Part shown: piece after piece, positions 17,302 through 24,215 of the stretch
Numbering within the stretch: position 1 is the stretch's first letter
How the letters are laid out: every line of letters begins with the position of its first letter
Origin: Heterotrichella gracilis
Lineage: Eukaryota > Sar > Xanthophyceae > Tribonematales > Xanthonemataceae
Length of the DNA stretch: 64,000 bases
Assembly: GCA_032358255.1 (NCBI GenBank)
Contig: JAULBX010020410.1
Span: forward strand, 1 to 64,000
Direction of reading: 5' to 3'
The notes under the pieces: model-generated
Databases searched by the model: none
Seen by the model: the letters and a program-made list of their open reading frames with translations, nothing else
Told to the model about the DNA's origin: nothing
Position numbers and translations under genes: made by a program

Positions 17302-17685
17302 ATGAAACGCAAAAACATCTTTCATCTGTTTGTTCTCATCTTAATGATGGTAGGAATAAACAGCTGCGAATCACAAACAAAATCAACAGAAAAAGAAACA
17401 ACAACAACAATTAAAAAAGACACGATTAACATGAAAACAACAAATGAAATCATAGTAGATGTAAGAACCCCTGAAGAGTGGGAATTTGACGGACATGCAA
17501 AATGTTCGGTAAACTATCCATTAGATGAACTTATGGATAAAGTAAACGAGTTAAAAAAATACGATCACATTGTTTTAGTGTGCCGAAGCGGTAACCGTGC
17601 GGGCATTGCTCAAAGACAACTGGAGAGTGCAGGATTAACCCACATTGAAAACAAAGGTGCTTGGCAAAACATTAACTGCAACTAA
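17302..17685 (+). CDS. Rhodanese-domain lipoprotein (PspE-like)
   Basis: The 127-residue protein has a lipoprotein-type signal ending GINSC (Cys24), then a Thr/Lys-rich linker and one rhodanese domain. The active-site loop VCRSGNRAG carries the catalytic Cys, and the domain ends with ENKGAWQNI. It should act as a periplasmic sulfurtransferase accepting sulfane sulfur. It starts 2 bp after the persulfide dioxygenase stop and is followed 3 bp later by a small membrane protein, so all three are one operon. Confidence 0.88.
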   Translation: MKRKNIFHLFVLILMMVGINSCESQTKSTEKETTTTIKKDTINMKTTNEIIVDVRTPEEWEFDGHAKCSVNYPLDELMDKVNELKKYDHIVLVCRSGNRAGIAQRQLESAGLTHIENKGAWQNINCN

Positions 17686-17688
17686 GTT

Positions 17689-17937
17689 ATGCAGTCAATA
17701 ACAAGCAATTGGAATTTATTCCGAATATTGAGAGTAGCATTGGGTGTATTTATACTGGCTCAAGGCATCGTAAGCAAAGATGTTTTCTCAATGGTTTTGG
17801 GACTGACATTTTCGGGCATGGCCTTATTTAACATAGGCTGTTGCGGAGCCGGTGGTTGCGCTACCGATGCCACTTATAACAAACAGGCCGCTCAATCTGA
17901 AGAGGTAAGTTTTGAAGAAGTGACGGAAAAAAAATAA
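17689..17937 (+). CDS. DUF2892/YgaP-like small membrane protein with a Cys motif
   Basis: The 82-residue protein has two predicted membrane helices (about 13-29 and 33-50). They are followed by GCCGAGGC with Cys51, Cys52 and Cys57, then a soluble acidic tail. YgaP-type proteins combine such helices with a rhodanese; here the rhodanese is encoded separately, just upstream. The cysteines could take part in persulfide relay or metal binding (inference). Confidence 0.7.
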   Translation: MQSITSNWNLFRILRVALGVFILAQGIVSKDVFSMVLGLTFSGMALFNIGCCGAGGCATDATYNKQAAQSEEVSFEEVTEKK

Positions 17938-17945
17938 AAGAAAAA

Positions 17946-17977
17946 GAAGGTAGTAAAAGTAAAATTTTACTACCTTC
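17946..17977 (+). promoter_or_regulatory. 13-bp inverted repeat just before the crp-like start codon
   Basis: Perfect arms, 17946-17958 and 17965-17977, are separated by 6 bp and end 6 bp before the ATG at 17984. No T tract follows, so a simple terminator is unlikely. It could be an autoregulatory operator or an mRNA hairpin masking the start. Confidence 0.6.
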
Positions 17978-17983
17978 ATTCAT

Positions 17984-18610
17984 ATGATCTCTAAAGAAGA
18001 CCTTCAAAAACAACTTGGATTTTTAGGAAAACCCTTGATAGAGAAAATTCTTAGCATTTCCTCTATTCACGAAATAAAGTCAGAAACAGAAATTCTCAAA
18101 GAAGGTCAATACGTGACCTCAATTCCCATAGTTCTAAAAGGTTTGTTGAAAGTATTTACCCGACACGAAGAAAAAGAACTCTTGCTTTATTACATCCAAT
18201 CTTCGGAAAGTTGCATCATGTCGTTTTCAGCCAGTTTGTCTCATGGAAAAAGCAGCATCTTTGCCAAAACCATTGAAAATTCAGTGATATTACTTATCCC
18301 TTCTGAAAAAGTAAACGAACTCACCTCAAATTACCCCGAATTTAATACCCTCTTTCATCAGCAATATAAACTGAGGTATAATGATCTGTTAGAAACCATT
18401 AATCAATTGGTTTTTACCAACCTTGATCAACGGCTTTACCGTTTTTTGAAAGAAAGCTCAAAAATTAAAAAAGAAAATCCAATTAAGATCTCACATCGTC
18501 AGATCGCTGCAGAATTAGGAACTGCGCGTGAGGTGATCTCAAGGGTGATGAAGAAGCTAGAAAAAGAGCAAAAAATAGAAATTGCAGGTGAACGAATAAA
18601 AATTTTATGA
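17984..18610 (+). CDS. Crp/Fnr-family transcriptional regulator 1
   Basis: The 208-residue protein has a cyclic-nucleotide-binding-like beta barrel (about 20-120), a dimer helix and a winged HTH (about 150-205; ISHRQIAAELGTAREVISRVMKKL is the recognition region). It lacks the N-terminal Cys cluster of FNR. Its only cysteine, Cys77 in SSESCIMS, aligns with Cys76 of the second regulator at 29986, so it might sense persulfide or redox state (inference). It is the natural candidate for binding the repeated GTRAC-N4-GTYAC dyads of the island. Confidence 0.88.
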   Translation: MISKEDLQKQLGFLGKPLIEKILSISSIHEIKSETEILKEGQYVTSIPIVLKGLLKVFTRHEEKELLLYYIQSSESCIMSFSASLSHGKSSIFAKTIENSVILLIPSEKVNELTSNYPEFNTLFHQQYKLRYNDLLETINQLVFTNLDQRLYRFLKESSKIKKENPIKISHRQIAAELGTAREVISRVMKKLEKEQKIEIAGERIKIL

Positions 18611-18613
18611 GTG

Positions 18614-18658
18614 GTGACAAATATCACCGCTTTTTAGCAATTTATGCCTTTAAATTTG
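18614..18658 (+). promoter_or_regulatory. Operator and -7 element before two small membrane-protein genes
   Basis: The dyad GTGAC-AAAT-ATCAC (18614-18627; GGTGAC/ATCACC outer arms) is followed by a perfect -7 element TAAATTTG at 18651. The centre-to-element distance is 30.5 bp, one base more than in the other island promoters. Confidence 0.68.
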
Positions 18659-18670
18659 TACTGTCAACCA

Positions 18671-18763
18671 ATGAAAACGATATATAAATTCCTACTTGTT
18701 TGTTTTTTGTGCATAGGAATTGTATCATTGATTGTTTGGGTAGTTAAATTAATAAACAACTAA
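18671..18763 (+). CDS. Small single-helix membrane protein, 30 residues
   Basis: An ATG-started frame encodes MKTIYKFLL, then a hydrophobic helix (about residues 6-26), and ends KLINN. It begins 12 bp after a perfect -7 element that has an island-type operator. It stops 13 bp before the next small gene. No family is recognised; support is its position, start codon and clean single helix. Confidence 0.5.
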   Translation: MKTIYKFLLVCFLCIGIVSLIVWVVKLINN

Positions 18764-18776
18764 AAAAAATAAAACG

Positions 18777-18986
18777 ATGAAAAAAAACATGGGTTCAGCC
18801 GACAAAATTATTAGACTAATTGTTGCGGTAGTATTGGCAATTTTATCCTATACCGGAGTGCTCAGCGGCACCATAGGAATCATTGCCTTGGTTCTTGCAG
18901 CGGTATTTGTATTAACGAGTGCCATTAGCTTTTGTCCTTTGTATGCCATAGTTGGCATGAGTACTTGTCCTGTAGAAAAAAAATAA
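18777..18986 (+). CDS. DUF2892 (YgaP-like) inner membrane protein
   Basis: The 69-residue protein matches the DUF2892 pattern: N-terminal MGSADKIIRLIVA, two membrane helices, then CPLYAIVGMSTCPV at the end. The two cysteines and CPLY segment are typical. It often accompanies rhodaneses and sulfur-transfer genes; its role is unknown. A tetraloop terminator follows directly. Confidence 0.85.
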   Translation: MKKNMGSADKIIRLIVAVVLAILSYTGVLSGTIGIIALVLAAVFVLTSAISFCPLYAIVGMSTCPVEKK

Positions 18987-19000
18987 GCCCCTTTAGACTT

Positions 19001-19032
19001 AAAAAAACCTCTGCTTCGGTAGGGGTTTTTTT
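19001..19032 (+). terminator. Rho-independent terminator with TTCG tetraloop
   Basis: The stem ACCTCTGC/GTAGGGGT closes a TTCG loop (with two G-T pairs) and is followed by seven T residues. Confidence 0.9.
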
Positions 19033-19046
19033 ATGCCCATTGGTAT

Positions 19047-19090
19047 GTAACATTTGTATCACAGATTCATTTAGATTGGAATTAACTTTA
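19047..19090 (+). promoter_or_regulatory. Operator and -7 element of the secreted Kelch-like gene
   Basis: The dyad GTAAC-ATTT-GTATC (19047-19060) is centred at 19053.5. The -7 element TAACTTTA starts at 19083, exactly 29.5 bp away. The ATG follows at 19108. Confidence 0.72.
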
Positions 19091-19107
19091 TGGTATAAGA
19101 TATAACC

Positions 19108-20715
19108 ATGAAAAAATTAATTTTTATCTCCGCGTTGATGTTGTTTGTTAAAACCATTTCTGCACAAACAATTCCCTTTAATTATTCGGTAAAATTAAAA
19201 CCCGTTACAGTTGATAATTTGCCGGGGTTTCACTCATACGCCTTTGCGCAGGCAAATGGAAAGTGGTTAGTAATTGGTGGTCGAAAAGATGGCATCCATG
19301 CGCGACAGCCGTTTAACGCCTTTCCAGCCGCCAGTAACAACACTGAAATTTATGTGATTGACATTGCCACTCAGCAATTTTGGAGTAGTTCGGTAGCTGT
19401 TTTAAATACGAGCTTAAAAGAGCAAATGCAATCTACCAATATGAATTTTTATCAGGATGAAGATTCGTTATACATTATAGGAGGATATGGATACAGTGCA
19501 ACAGCGGCCGATCATATCACTTACCCTTATCTGACCTCAGTTGCTGTGAGTGGTTTAATAAATGCCGTTATAAATGGGAATTCAATCATTCCATTTTTTA
19601 AACAGATATTGGATGTTAATTTTGCTGTGAATGGAGGCCATTTAGGTAAAATTGGCAACACCTTTTATTTGGTAGGCGGGCATCGTTTTGATGGAAGATA
19701 CAATCCCATGGGTAATCCAACTTACACCCAAACTTATACTGATGGCATTCGAAAATTCACCATTTCTAATACAGGAAGCCAGCTGAGTTATGCCAATTAC
19801 ACCGTGATTAGTGATCAGGTACACTTGCATAGAAGAGATTACAACCTGGTGCCACAGATCTTTCCAAATGGTGAAGAAGGATATACCATTTCATCGGGTG
19901 TATTTCAACCCAATATAAATTTACCATTTCTATATCCAGTAGACATTAAGACAAGCGGATATGTCGCTGTAACTAGTTTTAATCAGTATTTAAGTAATTA
20001 CCATTCGGGAAATTTGGCATTATATGATAGTATCACCAACACCATGCATTCGCTGTTTTTTGGTGGAATGAGTCAATACGCTTATGTCAATAATCAACTG
20101 GTGCAAGATGTGAATGTGCCATTTGTAAAAACCATTAGTCGGGTTTCACGCGATGCAAGTGGAAATTTAGAAGAGAATGTATTTACTTCTGAAATGCCTT
20201 TACTCATTGGTGCCAGCGCTGAATTTATTCCCAATCATTCTATTCCACATTATCGTAACGAAGTACTTAAACAAACACAATTTAGTGGCGACTCTGTTTT
20301 AGCGGGACATATTCTAGGTGGTATTTACAGTTCACAAACTAATCCTTTTACAAACAATAATACTTCAGTGACCAACGCCCATAATACACTGTATGAAGTT
20401 TGGTTAATGAAATCCATCACAACAGCATTAAAACCAATAGATGGACGCAACTCCTTATTTGTAAAGGTGTTTCCAAATCCTGCTAAAAGTTTACTCAGCT
20501 TACAGGTGAATTTACCATATGTAGGAATCTTAAGCCTTTTAATAACAGACCAAAACGGCAAATTAATTGAGGAAATTGATTTCAGAGATCTTAAAGCCGG
20601 TGAACAAGAAATCAGAATTCCTGAAAAAATAAAATTAAGCGAAGGAGTTTATCATTTCAATTTTGTTTTTGACGGAAAATTCAGTCGAATTGAACGGGTT
20701 ATTATTAAAGGATAA
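19108..20715 (+). CDS. T9SS-secreted Kelch-like beta-propeller protein
   Basis: The 535-residue protein has a signal peptide (1-19, ending ISAQ). Several Kelch-like blades are marked by hydrophobic-Gly-Gly strands: WLVIGGRKDG, LYIIGGYGYS, FYLVGGHRFDG, LFFGGMSQ and HILGGIY. The last 80 residues form a type A T9SS sorting domain (VKVFPNPAKSLLSL, then LSEGVYHFNF and ending VIIKG). It should be exported across the outer membrane and attached at the surface or released. Its promoter carries the sulfur-island operator. What it binds is unknown. Confidence 0.82.
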   Translation: MKKLIFISALMLFVKTISAQTIPFNYSVKLKPVTVDNLPGFHSYAFAQANGKWLVIGGRKDGIHARQPFNAFPAASNNTEIYVIDIATQQFWSSSVAVLNTSLKEQMQSTNMNFYQDEDSLYIIGGYGYSATAADHITYPYLTSVAVSGLINAVINGNSIIPFFKQILDVNFAVNGGHLGKIGNTFYLVGGHRFDGRYNPMGNPTYTQTYTDGIRKFTISNTGSQLSYANYTVISDQVHLHRRDYNLVPQIFPNGEEGYTISSGVFQPNINLPFLYPVDIKTSGYVAVTSFNQYLSNYHSGNLALYDSITNTMHSLFFGGMSQYAYVNNQLVQDVNVPFVKTISRVSRDASGNLEENVFTSEMPLLIGASAEFIPNHSIPHYRNEVLKQTQFSGDSVLAGHILGGIYSSQTNPFTNNNTSVTNAHNTLYEVWLMKSITTALKPIDGRNSLFVKVFPNPAKSLLSLQVNLPYVGILSLLITDQNGKLIEEIDFRDLKAGEQEIRIPEKIKLSEGVYHFNFVFDGKFSRIERVIIKG

Positions 20716-20745
20716 TCTGGTGCCATTTCGAATACAAATGGGAGT

Positions 20746-20838
20746 GTAACATAAGTCACTTATAGGTCAAAAACAAGACTTTCTTCAACGAAAACTGACT
20801 TTCATCATAGTTTTTAAAGTGGTATCACCCGAAATTTG
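20746..20838 (+). promoter_or_regulatory. Two operators and -7 element before the second MBL-rhodanese unit
   Basis: A perfect dyad GTAAC-ATAA-GTCAC (20746-20759) lies upstream. A weaker one, CTGAC-TTTC-ATCAT (20795-20808, centre 20801.5), is exactly 29.5 bp before the -7 element GAAATTTG (20831-20838). Confidence 0.6.
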
Positions 20839-20864
20839 TGAAGTAAACTAAAACATATAAAACA

Positions 20865-21017
20865 ATGGCACTCTTAGGTTTTTCAATCGTATTAATTCAT
20901 TTGTTGGTTGGCTTCGGCTTTTTAATTTATAAGTTAGCTCCAAAAACAAAAAAAGTGATTGTTGAGAAAAACCATCATGAGTCTATAGAAAAACAGATAA
21001 CTAATATTCAATCTTAA
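20865..21017 (+). CDS. Small membrane protein, 50 residues
   Basis: The frame starts MALLGFSIVL, has one hydrophobic helix (about 4-24) and a charged tail rich in Lys, Glu and His. It begins 27 bp after the -7 element and ends 14 bp before the second persulfide-dioxygenase fusion, so it is the first gene of that operon. No family is recognised. It could be a membrane tether or a small regulator of its neighbour (inference). Confidence 0.6.
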   Translation: MALLGFSIVLIHLLVGFGFLIYKLAPKTKKVIVEKNHHESIEKQITNIQS

Positions 21018-21031
21018 AAAAATAAAGTATC

Positions 21032-22450
21032 ATGAAAGTAGAACAAATTTATACCGGGTGCATTTCACATGCTGCGTATTACATTGAAAATAATGGTGAG
21101 GCTGCTATATTTGATCCGCTCAGAGAAGTTCAACCCTATATTAACCGGGCCAAAAATGACAATGCCAAAATAAAATATGTGTTTGAAACACATTTTCACG
21201 CTGATTTTGTGAGTGGGCATTTAGACCTTGCCAAAAATGCAGGAGCTAATATAGTGTTTGGACCAACTGCCAAACCAAATTATGAGGCCATTGTTGCTAA
21301 GGACAATGAAATTTTTGAGGTTGGAAACTACAAAGTAAAAGTGTTGCATACACCAGGGCATACCATGGAAAGTACAACATATTTATTAATTGATGAGACC
21401 GGTAAAGAACATGGAATTATAAGCGGAGACACCTTATTTATTGGAGACGTTGGTCGTCCTGATCTTGCTCAACATGTGATCGCGGATCTAACAGAAGAAA
21501 AATTAGCCGGGCATTTATACGACTCGCTGCGCACTAAAATAATGCCATTGAGCAATGATCTAATTGTGTATCCTAATCACGGTGCAGGAAGCGCCTGTGG
21601 GAAGAATATGAGCAAAGAAACAACCGATACCTTAGGGCATCAAAAAGAAGTGAATTATGCTTTAAATCCAAAACTCACTAAGGAAGAATTTATTAAACAG
21701 ATCTTAACCGGATTGGTATCGCCTCCGGGTTACTTTCCGCAAAATGTTTTATTAAACATTAAGGGTTATGAAAGTATAGATACTGTAATGGCAAGAGGTA
21801 ATAGAGCACTAACAGTAACCGAGTTTGAAGTTGCTGCCAATGAAACACAAGCATTGATCATTGATACCAGAAATTCACAGGTCTTTAACAAAGGCTTTGT
21901 TCCCAACTCGATCAACATTAATATTGACGGAAGTTTTGCGACCTGGGTGGGAACATTGGTGCCAAGTGTTCAACAAGAAATTTTAATTGTAGCGGAGGAA
22001 GGACGTGAAGAAGAAGTGATCACCCGATTAGCGCGTGTGGGTTATGACAAAGCCTTGGGTTATTTAAAAGGCGGATTCAAAGCCTGGAAAGAGGCCGGAA
22101 AAGAAGTGGATACCATCACTTCCATTAGTGCTTTAGAATTGGCCCGAATAAAAGAAAAATCGGCCGTGACCATTGTGGATGTGCGTAAAGAAAGTGAATA
22201 CAGAAGTGAACATTTACTGGAAGCTATTAATGCGCCATTGGATTTCATTAACGATAGCATGACCAAATTTGACAAGAACAAAACTACTTACATTCACTGT
22301 GCATCGGGTTATCGGTCGATGGTATTTATTTCGATTTTACAGGCAAGGGGTTACCGAAATTTAATTGATGTTGCCGGTGGATTTAACGCCCTAAAAGAAA
22401 GCAAACAATTTAAATTGAGTGAGTACGTTTGTCCAACAACAATGCTTTAA
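21032..22450 (+). CDS. Persulfide dioxygenase-rhodanese fusion (CstB/ETHE1-like), copy 2
   Basis: The 472-residue paralogue of the protein at 15884 keeps the same order: metallo-beta-lactamase fold with THFHADFVSGH, HTPGHTMES and SGDTLFIGDVGRPDL, a Cys-less first rhodanese (VAEEGREEE), and a second rhodanese with the active loop HCASGYRS. Metal ligands are intact in both copies. The two proteins differ across their whole length, so the duplication is not recent. Different substrate or expression ranges are possible. It lies in an operon with the 50-residue membrane protein and ends at a two-way terminator. Confidence 0.92.
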   Translation: MKVEQIYTGCISHAAYYIENNGEAAIFDPLREVQPYINRAKNDNAKIKYVFETHFHADFVSGHLDLAKNAGANIVFGPTAKPNYEAIVAKDNEIFEVGNYKVKVLHTPGHTMESTTYLLIDETGKEHGIISGDTLFIGDVGRPDLAQHVIADLTEEKLAGHLYDSLRTKIMPLSNDLIVYPNHGAGSACGKNMSKETTDTLGHQKEVNYALNPKLTKEEFIKQILTGLVSPPGYFPQNVLLNIKGYESIDTVMARGNRALTVTEFEVAANETQALIIDTRNSQVFNKGFVPNSININIDGSFATWVGTLVPSVQQEILIVAEEGREEEVITRLARVGYDKALGYLKGGFKAWKEAGKEVDTITSISALELARIKEKSAVTIVDVRKESEYRSEHLLEAINAPLDFINDSMTKFDKNKTTYIHCASGYRSMVFISILQARGYRNLIDVAGGFNALKESKQFKLSEYVCPTTML

Positions 22451-22464
22451 TATTCTAACCGCAT

Positions 22465-22501
22465 AAAAAAAAGCTTCTCTTGTTTAAGAGAAGCTTTTTT
22501 A
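22465..22501. terminator. Bidirectional terminator between convergent genes
   Basis: A long near-perfect stem (AGCTTCTCTT/AAGAGAAGCT, loop GTTT) is flanked by A and T runs. It serves the dioxygenase gene on the left and the minus-strand gene on the right. Confidence 0.92.
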
Positions 22502-22511
22502 TTGAGCTTTT

Positions 22512-22904
22512 TTACACACTGCCAATCCATTTGGGATTACGGCGGTCTGTTGCACTATCGCGAATTTTTAATTTAAAAGCTTGTGAAAGTTGAAGAGCCA
22601 TTTCTTTGATTTCATTAAAATTTTTTGATTCATGAATGATCAATCGTCTGTTTTTATTGTAAACCAAAGATAATTGTACGGTTGATGAATCTTCAAAATC
22701 TTCCATTTCACAAGGTTCACATTTAGCATACAGGGTCTTAAACATTAAGATGTAATCTAATTTTGGCAGATTCTTACACTCCTCCTTAAAGGTTAAAAGT
22801 GATAGTATTTTTCGAGAGATGTTGTAACACCGTTTATCAGTATCTAAAGTTAGACCTTGTCTGACAATAAAGTTAGAAGCTGCGTATTTTCCTGTAATGA
22901 GCAT
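22512..22904 (-). CDS. Unknown 130-residue protein of the sulfur regulon
   Basis: I do not recognise this family. The protein is soluble-looking, with no signal or helix of membrane type. It has six cysteines or so, including a CEPCEM segment near residue 62, and a mixed alpha/beta pattern. The context is informative: its minus-strand promoter (GAACTTTA, 22929-22922) lies exactly 29.5 bp from a strong inverted repeat, as in the sulfur-gene promoters. It is therefore likely co-regulated with the divergent rhodanese-TsdA-SoxB operon. Confidence 0.65.
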   Translation of the reverse strand: MLITGKYAASNFIVRQGLTLDTDKRCYNISRKILSLLTFKEECKNLPKLDYILMFKTLYAKCEPCEMEDFEDSSTVQLSLVYNKNRRLIIHESKNFNEIKEMALQLSQAFKLKIRDSATDRRNPKWIGSV

Positions 22905-22921
22905 ATGAACAAATTTTAATA

Positions 22922-22968
22922 TAAAGTTCGGGCATATTTTACAAAAAGTGTGTAACTTCCATTACACA
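22922..22968 (-). promoter_or_regulatory. Operator and -7 element of the minus-strand unknown gene
   Basis: TGTGTAA/TTACACA arms (22949-22968) contain GTAAC-TTCC-ATTAC, centred at 22958.5. On the minus strand the -7 element GAACTTTA begins at 22929, exactly 29.5 bp away. Confidence 0.72.
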
Positions 22969-23003
22969 TAGCCACAAAGGCTTAAAAAAGCGTTTCGAGA
23001 AAT

Positions 23004-23047
23004 GTAACATTTGTAACGCAGTTCGTGTGATTTAAGTCATAATTTTG
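23004..23047 (+). promoter_or_regulatory. Operator and -7 element of the rhodanese-TsdA-SoxB operon
   Basis: The dyad GTAAC-ATTT-GTAAC (23004-23017) is centred at 23010.5. The -7 element TAATTTTG, a perfect TAnnTTTG match, starts at 23040, exactly 29.5 bp away. The first gene starts at 23064. Confidence 0.78.
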
Positions 23048-23063
23048 TTACATACTTTAAACC

Positions 23064-23375
23064 ATGATCTCATTTTTTAGAAAAATATTCAGTACAATGC
23101 CGGTCAATCTGGCTGACCTTATTCAAAAAGGTGCCTTAATTGTGGATGTCAGAAGTTCATCTGAATTCGCATCAGGACATGCAAAAAACGCCATAAACAT
23201 TCCTTTAGAAAAAATTGGTACTGCACTTGAACAGCTTAAACAGCAAAATCACATCATTGTGTGTTGTCGTACCGGAAACAGAAGTGAAATGGCGATGCGT
23301 ACACTTCGTTCGAAAGGAATAAAGAATGTTAGCAACGGCGGAAGTTGGCAAAATGTAAATAATCACATAAACTAA
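23064..23375 (+). CDS. Single-domain rhodanese
   Basis: The 103-residue protein is one rhodanese domain: IVDVRSSSEFASGHAKNAINI, then the active loop CCRTGNRSE with the catalytic Cys, and NGGSWQNV at the end. There is no convincing signal peptide (the N-terminus MISFFRKIFSTM is short), so it is probably cytoplasmic or loosely membrane-associated. It is the first gene of a closely packed eight-gene operon (23064-29951) and likely passes sulfane sulfur imported by the YeeE pair. Confidence 0.9.
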   Translation: MISFFRKIFSTMPVNLADLIQKGALIVDVRSSSEFASGHAKNAINIPLEKIGTALEQLKQQNHIIVCCRTGNRSEMAMRTLRSKGIKNVSNGGSWQNVNNHIN

Positions 23376-23376
23376 A

Positions 23377-24210
23377 ATGGAAAAATTAAAAGTATTAATA
23401 CCAACTGACTTTTCAGTGCAAGCCGAATACGCTTACCTGATGGTAAAAAATCTGGAAAGAAAAATTCCGGTTGAAATTCATTTTTTACATGTATTAAACG
23501 TTCCCGATACTGTGACTATGGATAAAAACGGTGTGATTGAAACCTGCGGAGACATTAGTGTAAAACACGTGGTTGAACAGAAAGAAATTGCTGAACGAAA
23601 GTTAAATAACTTAAAGGTTATTTATGGAAATGAGGTACATACTCACTTTGCCTTAGGAAAGTTAACGAGCAGCATTTTAGCTTACTCCAAAGAAAATAAA
23701 TTTGATCTCATTGTGATGGGAAGAAAAGGAGCCTGGGGATTAAAGGAAAAACTTTCGGGTTCAGAAACACAGATGGTTGCCCGTCAATCAACAGTGCCCT
23801 TGCTTTCATTAATGTGTGATAGATCTGAACTCATCATTGAAAACATCTTATTGGTGCACGACTTCTCTCATCCTAATTTTGAAAATTTAAGTCTGCTGCA
23901 TAAACTCATTCAGGCGTTCAATACTAAAGTTCTCTTATTGCAAATAAATAAATCTACCACAGAGAAAGACAAAAAACTGGCCTTTGACAACATGGATGAA
24001 TTTGCCAGACTTAATCTTATTACCAATTACGACAAATTTGTTTTAAATGATAAGGATGTTGAAAATGGTGTTGTTCATTTTAGCGAAATGAAAGAGATAG
24101 ACATTGTATGTATTGGCACACATGGCAAAGGCGGTTTGTTTCACAGCAGTGCCACAGAAAAACTCATTAACCATTTATTTAAACCAATTATTTCATACCA
24201 TTTATCTTAA
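23377..24210 (+). CDS. Universal stress protein, tandem UspA domains
   Basis: The 277-residue cytoplasmic protein has two Usp folds: residues 1-145 (VLIPTDFS; the nucleotide loop VMGRKGAWG, then GSETQMVARQSTVPLL) and 150-277, where the second loop is GTHGKGGLF. It begins 1 bp after the rhodanese stop, so it belongs to the operon. Its role in sulfur metabolism is not evident; stress or energy sensing is the usual suggestion. Confidence 0.85.
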   Translation: MEKLKVLIPTDFSVQAEYAYLMVKNLERKIPVEIHFLHVLNVPDTVTMDKNGVIETCGDISVKHVVEQKEIAERKLNNLKVIYGNEVHTHFALGKLTSSILAYSKENKFDLIVMGRKGAWGLKEKLSGSETQMVARQSTVPLLSLMCDRSELIIENILLVHDFSHPNFENLSLLHKLIQAFNTKVLLLQINKSTTEKDKKLAFDNMDEFARLNLITNYDKFVLNDKDVENGVVHFSEMKEIDIVCIGTHGKGGLFHSSATEKLINHLFKPIISYHLS

Positions 24211-24215
24211 CACTC

